DNA of 64,000 nucleotides, from NCBI RefSeq assembly GCF_964275005.1, contig NC_092692.1, positions 14,205,584 to 14,269,583 on the forward strand. The letters are read 5' to 3'. This document shows, one piece after another, positions 44,425 to 56,038 of this stretch. Within the stretch, counting starts at the first letter, position 1. The number at the start of each line of letters is the position of its first letter. The translations under genes and the position numbers were made by a program. The notes beneath the pieces were generated by a model. The model did not search any database. It worked only from the letters and a program-made list of their open reading frames with translations, and was not told the origin of the DNA. The stretch comes from Diadema setosum (Eukaryota; Echinodermata; Echinoidea; Diadematoida; Diadematidae).

Positions 44425-46982
44425 AAAGCACTCTGAGAGCGCAGACCTCCGCCAAGCATGCAGCTCATTTCAACCACTGATCTTGTTCTTCCATAGAGAT
44501 ATCAGTGATTTCCACCCATACATACAGTAGCCTGACTAGTAACTGCTCACCCCTTAGCGCACGAGTTACGTAGTTGATGATGACTGAGAATATCTGCCCT
44601 CCATCCTATAATACGCACTGCACTCACTGCAGTAAGCGTATGCGCAATGCTAAGAATTCAATGCTCAAACAAAATGCAATATTCAAAATATTCACGACTA
44701 TTTTATGATGTTTAAATGCAATTAGCCACATCCGGAGATTCCTGATGGCTGGAAAGGTCTTGTCTACGGAAGTTAGTGAGTAGGCCTTAATTTTTTAGTT
44801 AAAATCCCTCAAAGTTGAGATACGTTGTACGAATTGGCACTAGTTGTCGGCCTGACAACTGACGGCTATTGACTGAACGATGGTATCGTGTATGTACATA
44901 CGTGGAATTGCGTACGCGAACAAAAAAGTTCGAAACTCGTACAGAGATGGCACTTGACCAAAGAGGTTCCATATAGAACCTCTTTGCACTTGACTAGTTA
45001 CCGCTCAGTACTTACGTGCGCACTTTCAGACCACATATATTGACTACCCCCCCCCCTTCTACAATGAAGATGACTCTACGAAGGATAATAGCGTAGAAAA
45101 AAAGAGAGGAAGCGAATCAGATGATGTTGGATATAATGTCCAGCATGCAGGAAAGAAGAAGCCGTAGAAGATCAATGGATTTCTTGTGATTTTTGTGACA
45201 CATGATTGCACTTGGAATGCAGTGATCCGAACTAATGATGGGTAAGGTTGAAGAAGACATCAAAATACATGTATCGGTGTCCTTTCTGCTGAATTGAAAG
45301 GGGAACGTGATCACATTCTTTCTCTTTTCCCTTCTTCCTTTTGGATAACCTTACATACCACTGAAAAAAAAATGATCTTGTTAATATGTGTATTTAAATG
45401 AAATTTTCAAAATAATATTTTGAATAACTGTATATTCAAAATAGTGTTGAGTTGTGTGTGATTATATACTTTTTCTTTTCTCAGAAGTAATATTTCTGGT
45501 ACATGTTTACTGCATCTTTTTCAGCTATTTTACAATTAAGAAAACTGCACATACTATATGCGTCGACATTATAAAACAAATAATACGTATGAGCGAGCGG
45601 CTGAGAAAGACAGGTATTTACAGGACTCAAAAGTGATATTGCTGTTATGGCTATATCCCATAATATTTTGCTGTTTATATACCCCCCCCCCCAAAAAAAA
45701 AAAAAAAAATATAGTGATACCTCTGAAGTTTGTTTAAATGCACCTTTACATTATTCAACGTAAATTACCAATATGACCGAAATTTTAAGCACAAGTATGC
45801 TTAATTTGGGAACCCTCCCTCCATGGTATACTCTTGCATTCGGAAGATTTATTGTCATATTACATGTTTGAAGGTACATGTATACATGTTTAAAAAGATC
45901 GCCAGCCTTGCTGTAGTATTGCCTGTTTTTTAAAACGGCAGTATGTAGATATATATATATTTTTTTATAATAACATTTTTCGAAGTGCTCATAACTGGTA
46001 TGTTTTTATTCTTTTTCAGAATTCCCTAAATTCACCAGAATGTCTGGGGGACTTTCCCTTCATAGAATTATTAAAAGTTTGTGTGGTGAACTATATTATG
46101 CAGTCCTTTTTCATGTGCTTATAATCAATTTCATGGAAATTAGGATGAATGAGATATATCAATGTGTGATCACCGAGGTATGAGGCAACCCCCCTCCTCC
46201 CACCGAGCGAGATTGTCGGCGCTAACAAAACAATAATTGTTTACATGCATGAAAAATCAGTTTTCTTTTCTTAATTATGCACCCCCCCCCCCTTGCCTCT
46301 GTGACATTCAGGCAATCACACTTTGGTAAGAGGTTAAATTTAAACATCATGTTTCAGCTTTGGTAGCCGATTTTGAGTGAATCCTGCCATTATCAACAAT
46401 GTTAAAATATGTTTACACCATAAGAATTTTAACACCCTGATTTTTTGCAGTGTATAAGTTGTGTGACCTTGAAATTGGTGGTATAAAAGTCAACACTTTG
46501 GTAAAAGGTTGTTGTTCAATCTATGATTCTGTATTTTGTACAATGATGTACCGATAAGCCTTTTGTTTTATGGAAATCCTTGAGCCTAAAAACATTTTAT
46601 GCCAGTGCCGATTTCCCAATATAGAAGCCTTTGTTACATCATAAACCCTCAGCTGCACAGTGCGCCTCGCCTAAGCAGAAACTAGAGCACGCACTTTAGT
46701 GCGCGCATGCAAACCTCAAATACGCGCAGCCTGAACTCCAAGTTCATTGACCCTACCCACCAAAATATAAAAAATCCTTCATAAATTCCCCCAAAATTCT
46801 CAGATCACTACCAAAAGTTAATCGTTTGTTACTTGTGTCATTCTCAACCTTTCCTGCAAGTTTCATTCCAATCCGTTGACTTCTTATTGAGTTATTTTGC
46901 ACACAGACAAACTAACTAACTGACTAACTAACGAACACACAAACCAATGGTAACGAAAACATAACCTCCTCCCTTGGCGGAG
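44425..46982. mobile_element. 2.56-kb insertion in the Gypsy RNase H domain, with 9-bp TSD
   Basis: GTAACTAGA occurs at 44416-44424 and 46983-46991. Removing the insert and one copy restores the RNase H motif across the junction, so these are true target-site duplications. Near the ends lie ACCTCCGCCAAG and its inverse, CTTGGCGGAG. The left end reads, on the minus strand, GCGGAGGTCTGCGCTCTCAG, a phrase I associate with dispersed marine-invertebrate repeats. The interior is AT-rich with C/A homopolymer junctions (45681, 46271) and no domain-bearing ORF. Confidence 0.75.
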
Positions 46983-46991
46983 GTAACTAGA

Positions 46992-49037
46992 CGTGAGTTG
47001 CTGGTAGTAGTAGTATTTCTCAAACACTTTAAATAATATGGGAGGCATGTACTGGTGAGAACAGACCATGGTGCACTAAGATGGCTACTGAATTTCCAGA
47101 ACCCAGAGGGTCAGCTAGCAAGGTGGCTGGAAATTATTTCTACATATGACGTGGAAATCAAACACCGAGCTGGCAGAAGTCATTCAAATGCAGATGCATT
47201 ATCAAGGAAGCCCTGTCGTCAGTGTGGACGTCAGGAAGGGTGCCAATTAGACAAATTCACGACAAGTCAGCTGAACACGATCCAAGCTGCGTCTGGGATA
47301 GGAAAGGCCCAGCGCGAAGACCTCAACATACAGGCTGTGTTCGAGGCAGTGGAGACGGGACAGAAACCCTCTCAGGAGAAGAGAGATGGGCTATCTTTTC
47401 AGGCTAACGTTCTGCTGCAACATTGGGATCAACTAGCAATCCGGGAAGGGATCCTATGTCGTAAATGGGAGTCAGAAGATGGGCAGGAAGTGTGATGGCG
47501 GATAGTGCTATCCAAATCAGAGAGAAGGAAAGCCTTGCTCGATCTTCATTCAGCGCCAACTGCAGGACATCTGGGTATAAACAAGACACTTGACAGAGTA
47601 CGTCAAAGGTTTTACTGGGTCGGCATGAAGGCAGACGTGAGGTCCTTCATCAAAGAATGCCCAGCTTGTGCGAAATTCAAGCCTCCACCCAAACGAAATA
47701 GAGCTCCACTTCAACAGAGAAAGACGGGAAGTCCGATGGAAAGGATTGCTCTTGACACACTTGGTCCATTACCAACGACAGATGATGGAAACAAATATGT
47801 GCTAGTCGTGGCAGACTACTACACGAAGTACGTCGAGGCATATGCCATACCAGACGAAAAGGCAGAGACCGTGGCCCAGAAGCTAGTTGACGGATTCATA
47901 AGTCGTTATGGAGTGCCACAAGAAGTACATAGTGATCAGGGCAGGAATTTTGAATCCAAGCTATTCCAGGAAGTGTGTCGGCACTTAGGAATTAGGAAGA
48001 TGAGGACTACCCCGTGGAAACCTAAATCAGATGATATGGTCGAGAGATTCAATAGAACGCTGATCAGTATGCTGTCAACACTGTTATACCCAAAGAAGAA
48101 TCAAAGAGACTGGGACAGGCTCCTGCCTTATGTAACGTCTGTGTACCGCAGCACAACCCATGAGACGACAAAGGAAACACCAAACATGATGATGTTTGGC
48201 AGAGAAGTCAGATTACCGATTGATGTCTGCTACACCATGCCAGAGGAACCGTCAGAAACTGACTATGAACAACAGTTACGAGACAGGCTCGAAACTGTAT
48301 ATCGCAGAGTGTCTGAGCAGACAAAGTCAGCCCTACAGAGACAGAAATGAAATTATGACAGGAAGATGACTGGAATGTCATACACCGAAGGGAAGTACGT
48401 GTGGCTCCGAAATTACCAGAGGAAAAAGGGGCTAAGTCCTAAACTAATGAGACGCTGGGACGGGCCGTACAAAATTATCAACAAACTCTCTAATGTAACA
48501 TATCGCATTCAGCTGTCCCCCAGAAGTAAATACAAGGTAGTCCATTTCGACAGGCTGAAACCGTACGAAGGGCCAGTTCCAGAGACGTGGGAAAAGAAAC
48601 ACCCCGACGATGTGGACGCCCCAAACACATGTAACATAGACACAGAAGAAAATACTGCACCACCAGCCATGGAGGGAGAGGGACAGCCACTAGCTACTAA
48701 GGACAAAGATACCACACAGAAACGTTATCCTATGCAAGAGAGAAAGCAACCTATTATTTCTACTAGTTTCACCAACATAATTCGGCCTTTTTCCATTTCT
48801 TCCAGGCAGGTTATGTGGAAACTGGAAGAGGGCCTGGTATTGGTGAACCTTCTCTACCTGATTGTGATCACATTCTTAACCTGGTTACAAATTCAACAGA
48901 GGCCAATACTGATAGAAAGAGGAACAGATGCTAGAAGTTGCCACGAGAGCGACGTTCGCGCAGCTGACTCAACGATGCTGGATGGTTCTCAAGACTTATT
49001 CCATTTTCATGATCTCGACTCATCACTGGAATACTAA
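46992..49037 (+). pseudogene. Ty3/Gypsy pol: RNase H end, integrase and C-terminal region
   Basis: Resumes with RTDHGALRWLLNFQ and HRAGRSHSNADALSR of RNase H. The integrase follows, with an HHCC zinc segment (GHLGINKTLDRVRQRFYW and CPACAKFK) and DDE core positions in ALDTLGPLP, VHSDQGRNFES and a later VERFNR. The end (from 48366) has the GPYKIINKL and HFDRLKPY motifs common after Gypsy integrases, and a hydrophobic stretch, VLVNLLYLIVITFLTWL. Three in-frame stops interrupt it: TAA 47034-47036, TGA 47493-47495 and TGA 48348-48350. It is inactive as it stands. Confidence 0.85.
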
Positions 49038-49356
49038 GAATAAAGTATAGACGGGCGTGGAGGCTAGCAGCAAAGTAAAAGGGGCAGAAGGGGCGAAAGA
49101 AGAAAAGGCAACGCAAACAGAAATAACTGGTGATGTCGTGGCGGCTCGCAACTGTGCTATAGCGGAACATGTACATCGCCATCAACATATCCACTAACAT
49201 AGAGGTTTTCCTTTATTAGTCAATTCCAATCCCAGAGAGAGGGTCACTCCAAAGAAGTAAACAGAACATTTCATAATAACAATTAAACAATTTTATTCGG
49301 CATACTATGTCTATGATGCCCCCAATCCCCAATTCACCCTCCACCTACAGAAACAA

Positions 49357-50007
49357 ATGGAACACAGTCGTAAGAAGTTTCCCTGCCGGATCTGTGGAAG
49401 AGTGTATGATAACTGGCCTCACCTAAAAGACCATATCAAATGTCGCCACGACGACGACGCTCCCCTTCTAGAAATCCGATTATCAGGCATCCGACGAACC
49501 CTCTTCCAGTAGCTAGGACCAGGAAGAGGCAGCGAACTCAGCGAACCCCCTCATGCAGAAGGCGCCCCACAACGGGATCCTCCACAACAACCCCCGTCTC
49601 CAACTCCAAGCACAAACACACCACCCAACCTGGCCCCAACTCCACCAGAGCAGGAGATAGTAGAGGAGATAGAAATAGAGGAGAGAGAAACAGACACCCA
49701 GGCCAACCCAGAAACCAAGCAGATATCAGTGCAGGTGGCTACCATAAGTTCCACTGCAGAAACACAGACGAAAGGGGCAAGCAGGTCTAGCTCCACTCAA
49801 ACCAGAGATGACCCGGAAGTAGAACGCATGTTCCAGGATGCCCGCCAGATCTTGGTTACAACAGATGGCAGGGAGGCAACAAAGGCAGTGCGACACAAAG
49901 TACCTCCGAATTTCATTATCACATTTACCTACGAGGCTATCCACCTTCCCAACGGCACCTTGTATATTAGAATGGTTAGAGAGAACAGAAATAATCAGAA
50001 CCAGTAA
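49357..50007 (+). pseudogene. Extra ORF downstream of Gypsy pol: C2H2 zinc finger and acidic tail
   Basis: Opens MEHSRKKFPCRICGRVYDN, then WPHLKDHIKCRH, a C2H2 finger (H-x4-H spacing). A TAG at 49510-49512 follows codon 51. The same frame then continues, without further stops, through a proline-rich and glutamate-rich stretch to VPPNFIITFTYEAI, a C-terminal block, and a TAA at 50005-50007. The gene lies between integrase and the 3' LTR, where some Gypsy elements carry an accessory ORF. I do not recognise the C-terminal part. The TAG is followed by CTAG, a context linked to stop-codon readthrough, but decay is the simpler reading. Confidence 0.55.
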
Positions 50008-50678
50008 GAGGAGGAGAAGACAGAAAACAGAAGAAGACACAAAAAGTGTAGTTATACTAAATACAGTCTTGAAAAGAGGAAAGTCACCTCATGTATATAG
50101 GCATGTTGAAATCCCTCGGCGGGATTGATAACAACTAGTCGAGACAACCTCAAGTCGCTTTGATATACAGCGAGACGCAGTTTTCTCTGTATAATCATTA
50201 TCACTATTACGCGTTATTTATCCAACATTATGATTTGATATAATCATCATAATTTTTATGCATAATCCAATATGTTACTTGCATATCAGTACGATTATTT
50301 TGTTTATTATTTCGATGTATAACTTAGTAAGAATGCCACAAAAGTTAGGAAAATGTGTCCAGATATCAAACTTCAAGAAATATTAATAAAACAATATTGT
50401 TATTTTTATTATATGAGGAATCATATTGGTCAGGAAAGAATGATGAGAGAATGCATTTATTTGAATGAGTAATATTTGATGCTTTGATTGATAAAACAAA
50501 GTTTATGTTCAGGTGTATGGGCTTGGTGATTGGAGATGTAGCTCTCATCATTAGTCACTGAACAATAACGAACCAAATGTAATGCAAGTGTTTACAAAGA
50601 GGAATATTAAGTTTTATAAAACTCGGAAATAACTTTCAGAATGGAAAGAGGTTTCCGAATGTGAGGACACATTCTTTA

Positions 50679-50888
50679 GAGAGGAGGGGATAGTGTAGCA
50701 GACCAAGCCTGCTACACATAGAATAACTTTTGTAACTTATTGAGTGAGAATAATTCAACCGGAATGCATTTTAGGGAGCTATATTTGCAGTGAGTTTCAG
50801 TTTTAAAAAGAATACACAGTTTATAAGTATCCAAATATACACCTCAGTGGAAGGTTTCACAACGACCTAATTCACACTCTCTCACTAC
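50679..50888 (+). mobile_element. Polypurine tract and start of the Gypsy 3' LTR
   Basis: AGAGAGGAGGGGATAG (50679-50693) is followed by TGTAGCAGACCAAGCCTGC at 50694. ACTACA near 50888 would close a 195-bp LTR, but the true end could lie later. No 5' LTR is present, so the element is 5'-truncated or disrupted. Confidence 0.6.
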
Positions 50889-51150
50889 ACAACCCTTATC
50901 AGGCAGTTTGGACTGGGCGTTTATCCCAAGCAGGTAAGAGAAAGCTCTCCTCCGCCTAGGCATGCACTCACCACCACTTCCACCACCGGAAACGGGGATG
51001 AAGATGTAAATTGATACCTACAGACGAGCCAGGGATCTCTTCCAAGAAGAAAACGAATAGAAATGAGGGCTCAGATGATACTGGCATAGTACACAGACGA
51101 TACTAGCTATTATTGGCTACAGATGAGAAGGGCTCTGTATACACAGATGA

Positions 51151-51348
51151 TACTGTACGAGCTGAAATTTTCGCGGTGGTTTTATTTTCGCGAATTTCGC
51201 GAATCGCCTTTGAACCGCGAAAATAACAACGTGTGAATAGATACGTACAGTTAGACCTCGCAACCGCGAAATTAACAACAAGTGAAAATGTCCTCCTAGT
51301 AGCAATTCGCAAAAATATCTGTACGCGAAAATTTCAGCTCGTACAGTA
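51151..51348. mobile_element. MITE with near-perfect inverted ends TACTGTACGAGCTGAAATTT
   Basis: The first 25 bases at 51151 and the last 25 ending at 51348 are exact inverse complements, with TA at each end. The interior is rich in TTCGCG. Pogo/mariner-like by its TA target. Confidence 0.9.
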
Positions 51349-51499
51349 CAGCCAGAAGACAAAGGTTTTGTACACAGACGTATAGACGAAAGATGAAAAT
51401 TTCCCAAGTACTGAAACTACACTGAGGCATATACTGTCGAGCCACTGGGGCTCAGACCTATCTCGGAAGGCACAGTGGTGGTGTATGCATCGGGTTAGG

Positions 51500-52300
51500 T
51501 AGAGGCAGCAAACAATTGTTTCTTTTTTATTTTTTTTACTTTGTTATGAAAAAATATGAATAAAATACAGAATAAAAATAAAATAAAATTTCGTGCGCGC
51601 GTTTTTATGCGCACGCAGCACTTACGGACGGTAGAAATTCTGTTTCTTTGAGTGATTTTGATTCCTGATACATCAAGGATCAATATCCATTGATTTTTAG
51701 TCAATTTTGACAAATAACAAGGTCGTGCCGCCGCGTGAAAGTTAGAAATCCGTGCGCGCGTCTATGGGCAAATACACGCAAAAATAATGATATTGTTTAT
51801 TAAGCCCAAGTTCCTTAGAATGCCTTTCTAGCTAGATCAGTAAGGTGTTTATCTCGCAAACTGAAGCTCCCTGGTTCGACACAACGTCAGGGCATTTTCT
51901 TTTTTTTTTTCTTCCTTTTTCTTGCTTTTGCCTTTATAAATTGTTCAAAAGACAAACTACTTGTTTTTCTAAATGAAATAAAATAACATAGATTGAAATT
52001 ACATTACCTTCAAGTGTTTTTAAGCTCATTTGCTTTTCCTCCATTTGGTCTTCTCTCATTTAGTCTACTGGATTTGGTGTAGATATGATGTGTTCGAGCC
52101 CCGGTTACGTCATATTTGGGTGTGTGTTTTTTCCCCTTTTTCTCGCCCTTGTCTTCACACTCTATGTTCTCATCAGGCTTGGTGGTGTCTACCTCTCTCC
52201 AAAGAATATCAGAGCTCGTAATCAATTATTCTACGTCTGTGCCGAACCGCTGATGGCGTATCATCTACCTTGTCCCAGTGACAAGTTCAGTTCTAGTTTC
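51500..52300 (+). repeat. Second copy of the 6.4-kb element's interior, without the inner transposon
   Basis: Matches 31340-31545 joined directly to 35454-36180, including GATCAATATCCATT, TGACAAATAACAAGG, CTATGGGCAAAT and a tRNA-like head at 51829-51895. The part from 51955 matches 36240-36540 in the opposite orientation and recurs at 54887. Confidence 0.75.
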
Positions 52301-54886
52301 TTCTTATTATTTCTTTTCTTTTCAGAAATAAATGAGGAATGACGGATGGCGGAATTGCGTCAAAAGCCGCCAGAACCCACTATCAAACAGTTTGTATTTT
52401 GTTAATCAGAGTTTCTGCAATTTACAAGCATTGCTTCTCAGCAGGTCTCCTTTATTTTCACTTAATGTATAAATATGTTAAGTCTCTTATCAGCTATCTG
52501 TCATAATTGTCAAATCATTGATTTTTGTCTTTTTGCCCAATATTACAATTCTGTAATATGTTATTCTTGATGGAATTGAACAAATAAATTGAAATTGAAT
52601 TTAAAAAAATATTCCATCTCGGAATGGAATGATTCCCAGCATCCCAATTGCATATCAGTGAGAAGATATATACGAGGCGGTGAAGGACGGTCAATTTCGA
52701 AGACACCGGCAACCCCTTTTGTAAATTTTGAGAAATATTCTGTCCCCTTTTACCCAATTATAAAAACGGTCAGGCATGCAAACCCTAATCAAGTGGGGGT
52801 ACTTTGATTCCTACAACCCAAACAAATCTTTCAAAATAAATAAATAAATACATAAATAAATAAATAAATAACCGATCAATCAATATAAATAAATTTGTAA
52901 ATTGTATGAGTTTAGCTGTCATACTTTAAAGAGCATGCTAGGAGTTTCAAAAAGGAGAAGGCAATTATATGTTTAACATGATGGATGACAATGAAGTTAA
53001 AACCCGCCCCTATCTTGCAATATAGGTTTTCTGTCATGTATACACGATTTGAAATTTCACAGCATCTATACAATTCAACTTCAAAAGCACATCATTTAGC
53101 AACCAAGGAAAGTAAATTTTGTCTTTTCGTAAAGTTACATAGAATAATGAGAAATTGTGATTTGTTGAACATCAAAATGATTGTTATGAAAGTAAAAGTC
53201 ACTGTGATAATTCTGTCGAAAAAATTACTGGATATGAAAAAGGCTATTGATGGTAAAGATTCAGGTAATGTTTCTTGCTCAGTATGTAACGTAAGTTATT
53301 CAGTATTTCCCCTGCCACATGAGGCCCGAGAAAAAATAAAGTAACATACAGGATTGTTTGCAATGTTGTTATTTGTCTTAACAATCAATTCATAATTACA
53401 TGAAAATATTAATTATTCTAGGATATTCTAGAATAATATTTTGAAATGTTGTGTTATTATAGCAGGATGCTGTTGAGACTCATGTGAGTGGCCGTAAAAA
53501 AGGAGATTGACCTTCTCTGATGGGCAAGATTCAGTGCGAGTAAGACTTTGGGGAGAGCAAGCTGAAACAGTACCAGAGAAGGACCAATATGTGGTTATGA
53601 AATCGGTTGAGAAGTGGTCAGCAGGACAATGGAGCTCAACACCTTCAACATCATTCGAGGTATGTGATTATGGAGTGAATTATGCATTTATGACTGTCAT
53701 ACATGTATTTGAAGTTTACACAAGAAATTACTGTGAATCTTTACAAAAGTTTTAAAATGTGACCGTCCAGGTGAACATCCACAAAAACTTGGCACAAATC
53801 ATTTTTCAGTTTTTAGTGCATTTGAACAATTGAGATTCTAAGATTTAAAATGATATCTTACTAATTCACAACACTAAATCCTAAGCTATTCAAATCACTA
53901 TTCAAAGTCAGCAGAAGTAAGGAGAGCAATACACAGTGAAAAAATAAAATTAGAAGATAAAGAGTCTTCATAGGCTACAATGCAAAGAGGCTATTGTTTT
54001 GAGTGATTAGAATCTAAACAAAACATCAATGGCAACTTAAAATTTCAAAAAAAAATATAGACAAAACACTTTTCTTTCAGATGGGGTAAACTTTGAGAAA
54101 TGTAAAATATTTTGCCAAGGTGATTATTTTTTTCCTCAAATAAGCATACCTTTAGGTATGCTTATATATTTATTTTATTCTTAGCTTGAATTTTAAAATG
54201 CATTAGAGTAAATCTCAAAACAATTTGAGTCTTAAAATGGAAGTGTTATGCAAACGTGTATTAAATGTATAATTTTCAATTGTGTATTAACTATAAATTG
54301 ATATACAACTAACTTCCAAAACACTTTCTTCAGCTTATAAAAAACAAATCATATTCATAAACCAAATAGCTACATGTACAAATTGCTAAAGATAATCTAA
54401 TACTATGATATTTACTTGTGTTTGCCTCTCTAGAATTGTAGTGATATATCATTAATAGTAAGAAGAGTGATATTTCTGTTTTGACTGTTATGTTTGTTTT
54501 GCATCTTGCTACTGTTAAACAAAACTTGTTTTCATAATGTCTTCCCATTGTTGATACATTGTTGTTTTACCTATTATTTAAAAGTTCAGCTTGGTTGTCT
54601 GAAAAATAGTGATGTATTTTTTTCTTTTTACTTACAGCAAAATATCAACTGTTTTGCATGTTAAAGAGCAATATATCAATTGTTTTGAATGTTACCAAAT
54701 TGTTTATGGAAAAATACACGTCCAAATTATTTGATGAATAAAATTATTAAGAACACAGTTTAAAAATGGGAGCAACCGATTTAAGAAAAAAAAAAATCTC
54801 AATGCCAGCAACCTGACCTGTATGATTATGCTGATATGACTAGCATCATATATAACATGGATGATTCATTTTAAAGGTTGACAAAC
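52301..54886. other. 2.6-kb AT-rich segment between direct repeats; weak ORFs
   Basis: Flanked by direct repeats of about 310-345 bp (51955-52300 and 54887-55200). An AAATAAATAAATA microsatellite lies at about 52838-52872. Two open frames, 52985-53344 and 53507-53755, are the only candidates. The second reads SVRVRLWGEQAETVPEK and YVVMKSVEKWSAGQWSSTPS, which looks like part of an OB-fold. Neither has a complete gene structure. Confidence 0.3.
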
Positions 54887-55200
54887 TACTTGTTTTTCTA
54901 AATAAAATAAAATAACATAGATTGAAATTACATTACCTTCAAGTATTTTTAAGCTCATTTGCTTTTCCTCCATTTGGTCTTCTCTCATTTAGTCTACTGG
55001 ATTTGGTGTAGAGATGATGTGTTCCAGCCCCGGTTACGTCATATTTGGGTGTGTGTTTTTTTCCCTTTTTCTCGCCCTTGTCTTCACACTCTATGTTCTT
55101 ATCAGAGCTCGTAATCAATTATTCTACGTCTGTGCCGAACCACTGATGGCGTATCACCTAACTTGTCCCAGTGACAAGTTCAGTTCTAGTTCTGACCTAG
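54887..55200 (+). repeat. Direct repeat of 51955-52300 with a 33-bp deletion
   Basis: Near-identical to the earlier copy except that the bases between two TCAG tetramers (GGCTTGGTGGTG ... AAGAATA in the other copy) are absent, leaving one TCAG. That is the signature of a microhomology deletion. Confidence 0.8.
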
Positions 55201-55319
55201 ATTTGTAATAGTTTATCTTCTCTACATGAATGTCTTGCACATGAATGGGAGTCTCTGAAGAGGGCATCTATCATAGTGACAGTCTATTCTACTTTACGGA
55301 TGAAAGCCAGAGTTACTTC

Positions 55320-55805
55320 AGCATTAGTAGCTTACATTCCACAATAAGATCAGACTACATGTATATACAGGTGAATACAGATGCACTTAAATGTCTATGA
55401 ATGACAACATGTCTAGAATCTTAGCTACCTCCACAATCCATATGAAACCAATTGCTTCCAAACGGAACCAAAACCAATATCCCCTCTTTAAAAAAAAATG
55501 AATAAATCTGCACAAATGGATGAAAAGCTGAATATATGATTTCTTCAGTATCAGTAACTTACATTCCACTGCAGTCTGATCAGACTATACATACATGTGT
55601 GAAAACAGATGCACCTAGCTGTGTTTATGAATTACATGTACAACCTGTCCAGGTTCTTGGTCATCCACATATTCTGTATGAAACCATTTGCTTCCAAACG
55701 GAATCAAAACCAGCATCCCTTTATTCAGAAATAAATACATCTGCACAAATGGACGAAAAGCTGGATACATGATTTCTTCTGCATCGGTGACGTACAATCT
55801 ACTGC
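55320..55805. repeat. Tandem duplication of about 230 bp downstream of the HhH gene
   Basis: Two full units and a partial third share CTTACATTCCAC, ATGAAACCA, TTGCTTCCAAACGGAA, CTGCACAAATGGA and ATGATTTCTTC. They begin near 55329, 55557 and 55789. They may lie in the 3' UTR of the minus-strand gene. Confidence 0.8.
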
Positions 55806-56038
55806 AAGAAGATTGATGCAGTTACACGACACATTACCCTGATACTGAAGTTATAGGAACTGTAGCCACATTCAATGAATCTGTATGTACTGTTAATCAA
55901 GTGCAACATCAGCTCATAAAATCTAATCAACACGGTTGATTATCGATTTTAGAAATCACATCATGTTCTTTACACAGCAGATAAGATGGGGCTTCCCGAG
56001 TTTGATAGGGGCCATAAGAATCACTTCCTACAACCTCA

